From Crocinitomicaceae bacterium (lineage in GTDB: Bacteria > Bacteroidota > Bacteroidia > Flavobacteriales_G > Salibacteraceae), in assembly GCA_018623405.1 (NCBI GenBank), contig JAAZVO010000104.1, positions 1 through 8,422 on the forward strand: a stretch of DNA of 8,422 bases, written 5' to 3'. Below, one piece after another: positions 8,141 to 8,422 of the stretch (positions are counted from its first letter, which is position 1; the number at the start of each line of letters is the position of its first letter). The translations under genes were made by a program, and so were the position numbers. Under the pieces are notes generated by a model. It was given only the letters and a program-made list of their open reading frames with translations. It ran no database searches and was not told the DNA's origin.

Positions 8141-8160
8141 AATTTCAAGGCTTTGAAATT
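8141..8160. repeat. 8-bp inverted repeat downstream of the transporter gene
   Basis: AATTTCAA (8141-8148) and TTGAAATT (8153-8160) are perfect reverse complements around a GGCT loop, 40 bases after the transporter stop. The stem is AT-rich and no T-run follows on the plus strand, so it is a poor intrinsic terminator for the transporter. Read on the minus strand it is followed by a short T-rich stretch. It could stabilise a transcript 3' end or be accidental. Confidence 0.4.
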
Positions 8161-8243
8161 CGAGTTTATGTCCATTGAAGGTGTACAAATTTTATTTCGC
8201 GCTTATTATTTTACGTTTTTTTTAATTTACCCCTCTTTTATAA

Positions 8244-8422
8244 TTAGTTGCAAAAATCCGCGAGCGAGAAGTAACTTGTTGCGAGCAAGTAGGAGTAGAG
8301 AGTTACATACCGCTGCATGGCATCTGTAAGGGTGGCCCTAAAGGCTTTACTTATGATAAAGAAGGAGATTATTGGGAGTGTGAAAGAGGGGAGAAGGTAA
8401 CCTTTAGAAAAATCCAAGTAGA
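8244..8422 (+). mobile_element. Fragment of an IS1182-like transposase (5'-truncated, runs off the right edge)
   Basis: A frame stays open from 8244 (just after a TAA at 8241-8243) to the window end, 59 codons, with no credible start codon. From about 8295 on the peptide reads ESYIPLHGICKGGPKGFTY, then DKEGDYWECERGEKVTF. This resembles the segment of IS1182-family DDE transposases (DDE_Tnp_1_6 type) where a YIP motif precedes a tyrosine-rich stretch and the first Cys of a zinc-binding cluster. In a full protein the DUF772-type N-terminal region and the first catalytic acids would lie upstream; here non-coding DNA takes their place. So this is a 5'-deleted remnant, not an intact copy. The downstream cysteines and the IS end lie beyond the window, and no terminal repeat or target duplication can be seen. 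The family assignment is from memory of motifs and rests on a short piece. Confidence 0.6.
8257..8306. repeat. GC-richer stretch with nested inverted repeats at the transposase breakpoint
   Basis: After a very AT-rich spacer the composition changes abruptly. The stretch holds two similar words, GCGAGCGAGAAGT and GCGAGCAAGTAGG. It also holds a hairpin ACTTG (8274-8278) with CAAGT (8286-8290), and a wider pair GTAACT (8271-8276) with AGTTAC (8301-8306) that would compete with it. It looks like part of an intergenic repeat or an IS-derived piece. Copy number in the genome cannot be judged from one window. Confidence 0.3.

Noticed and set aside
8124..8156. Small frame beginning ATG GCC CGA AAA CGA, a possible short basic peptide
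   Set aside because: It stops after ten codons within the inverted repeat at 8141-8160 and has no ribosome site; there is nothing to support translation.
8141..8160. Intrinsic terminator for the transporter gene
   Set aside because: The stem is mostly A/T pairs and is not followed by a T-run on the plus strand; the T-run at 8215-8223 has no GC-rich stem before it.
8101..8172. In-frame continuation of the transporter beyond its TAA (about 23 codons to a TGA)
   Set aside because: The transporter already ends with the normal C-terminal block of its family, and the extra codons show no motif, so stop-codon readthrough or a longer ancestral protein is not supported.

Overview
The window is AT-rich, and almost all of it is covered by five plus-strand protein genes. 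Several features point to a member of the Bacteroidota: low GC, few clear Shine-Dalgarno sequences, a ComEC protein without a C-terminal metallo-beta-lactamase domain, and a PlsC-GNAT fused acyltransferase of the kind common in that phylum. I cannot place it more finely from this sequence.

Layout: 1-547 is the 3' end of an MltG-type endolytic murein transglycosylase whose start lies outside the window. 544-1935 is a complete alpha-D-phosphohexomutase (phosphoglucomutase/phosphomannomutase type) that overlaps mltG by ATGA. 1963-3990 is comEC, the DNA-uptake channel protein; its start codon lies in the loop of a perfect 10-bp inverted repeat. 4076-5848 is a two-domain lipid acyltransferase, with an N-terminal PlsC-like domain and a C-terminal OlsB/GNAT-like domain. 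The domain order is that of bifunctional aminolipid synthases of the OlsF type. 5884-8100 is a large secondary transporter of the cation-chloride cotransporter (SLC12-like) family with a C-terminal cytosolic domain. From 8101 on there is a non-coding spacer, then a short GC-richer structured stretch, and from about 8244 to the right edge the open end of an IS1182-like transposase, truncated at its 5' side.

The genes are packed head to tail (4-bp overlap, then gaps of 27, about 85 and 35 bases), so co-transcription of at least mltG-mutase-comEC is plausible. The shared theme of the first four is the cell envelope: glycan termination, sugar-phosphate supply, a membrane channel, and amino-acid-containing membrane lipids. 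The transporter would add ion or osmotic balance. This grouping is inference; nothing in the sequence proves a joint pathway. No RNA gene, CRISPR array or defence system is visible. The most rewarding points are the fused acyltransferase with Glu in place of the catalytic Asp, the NKCC-like ion-site residues of the transporter, and the hairpin around the comEC start.
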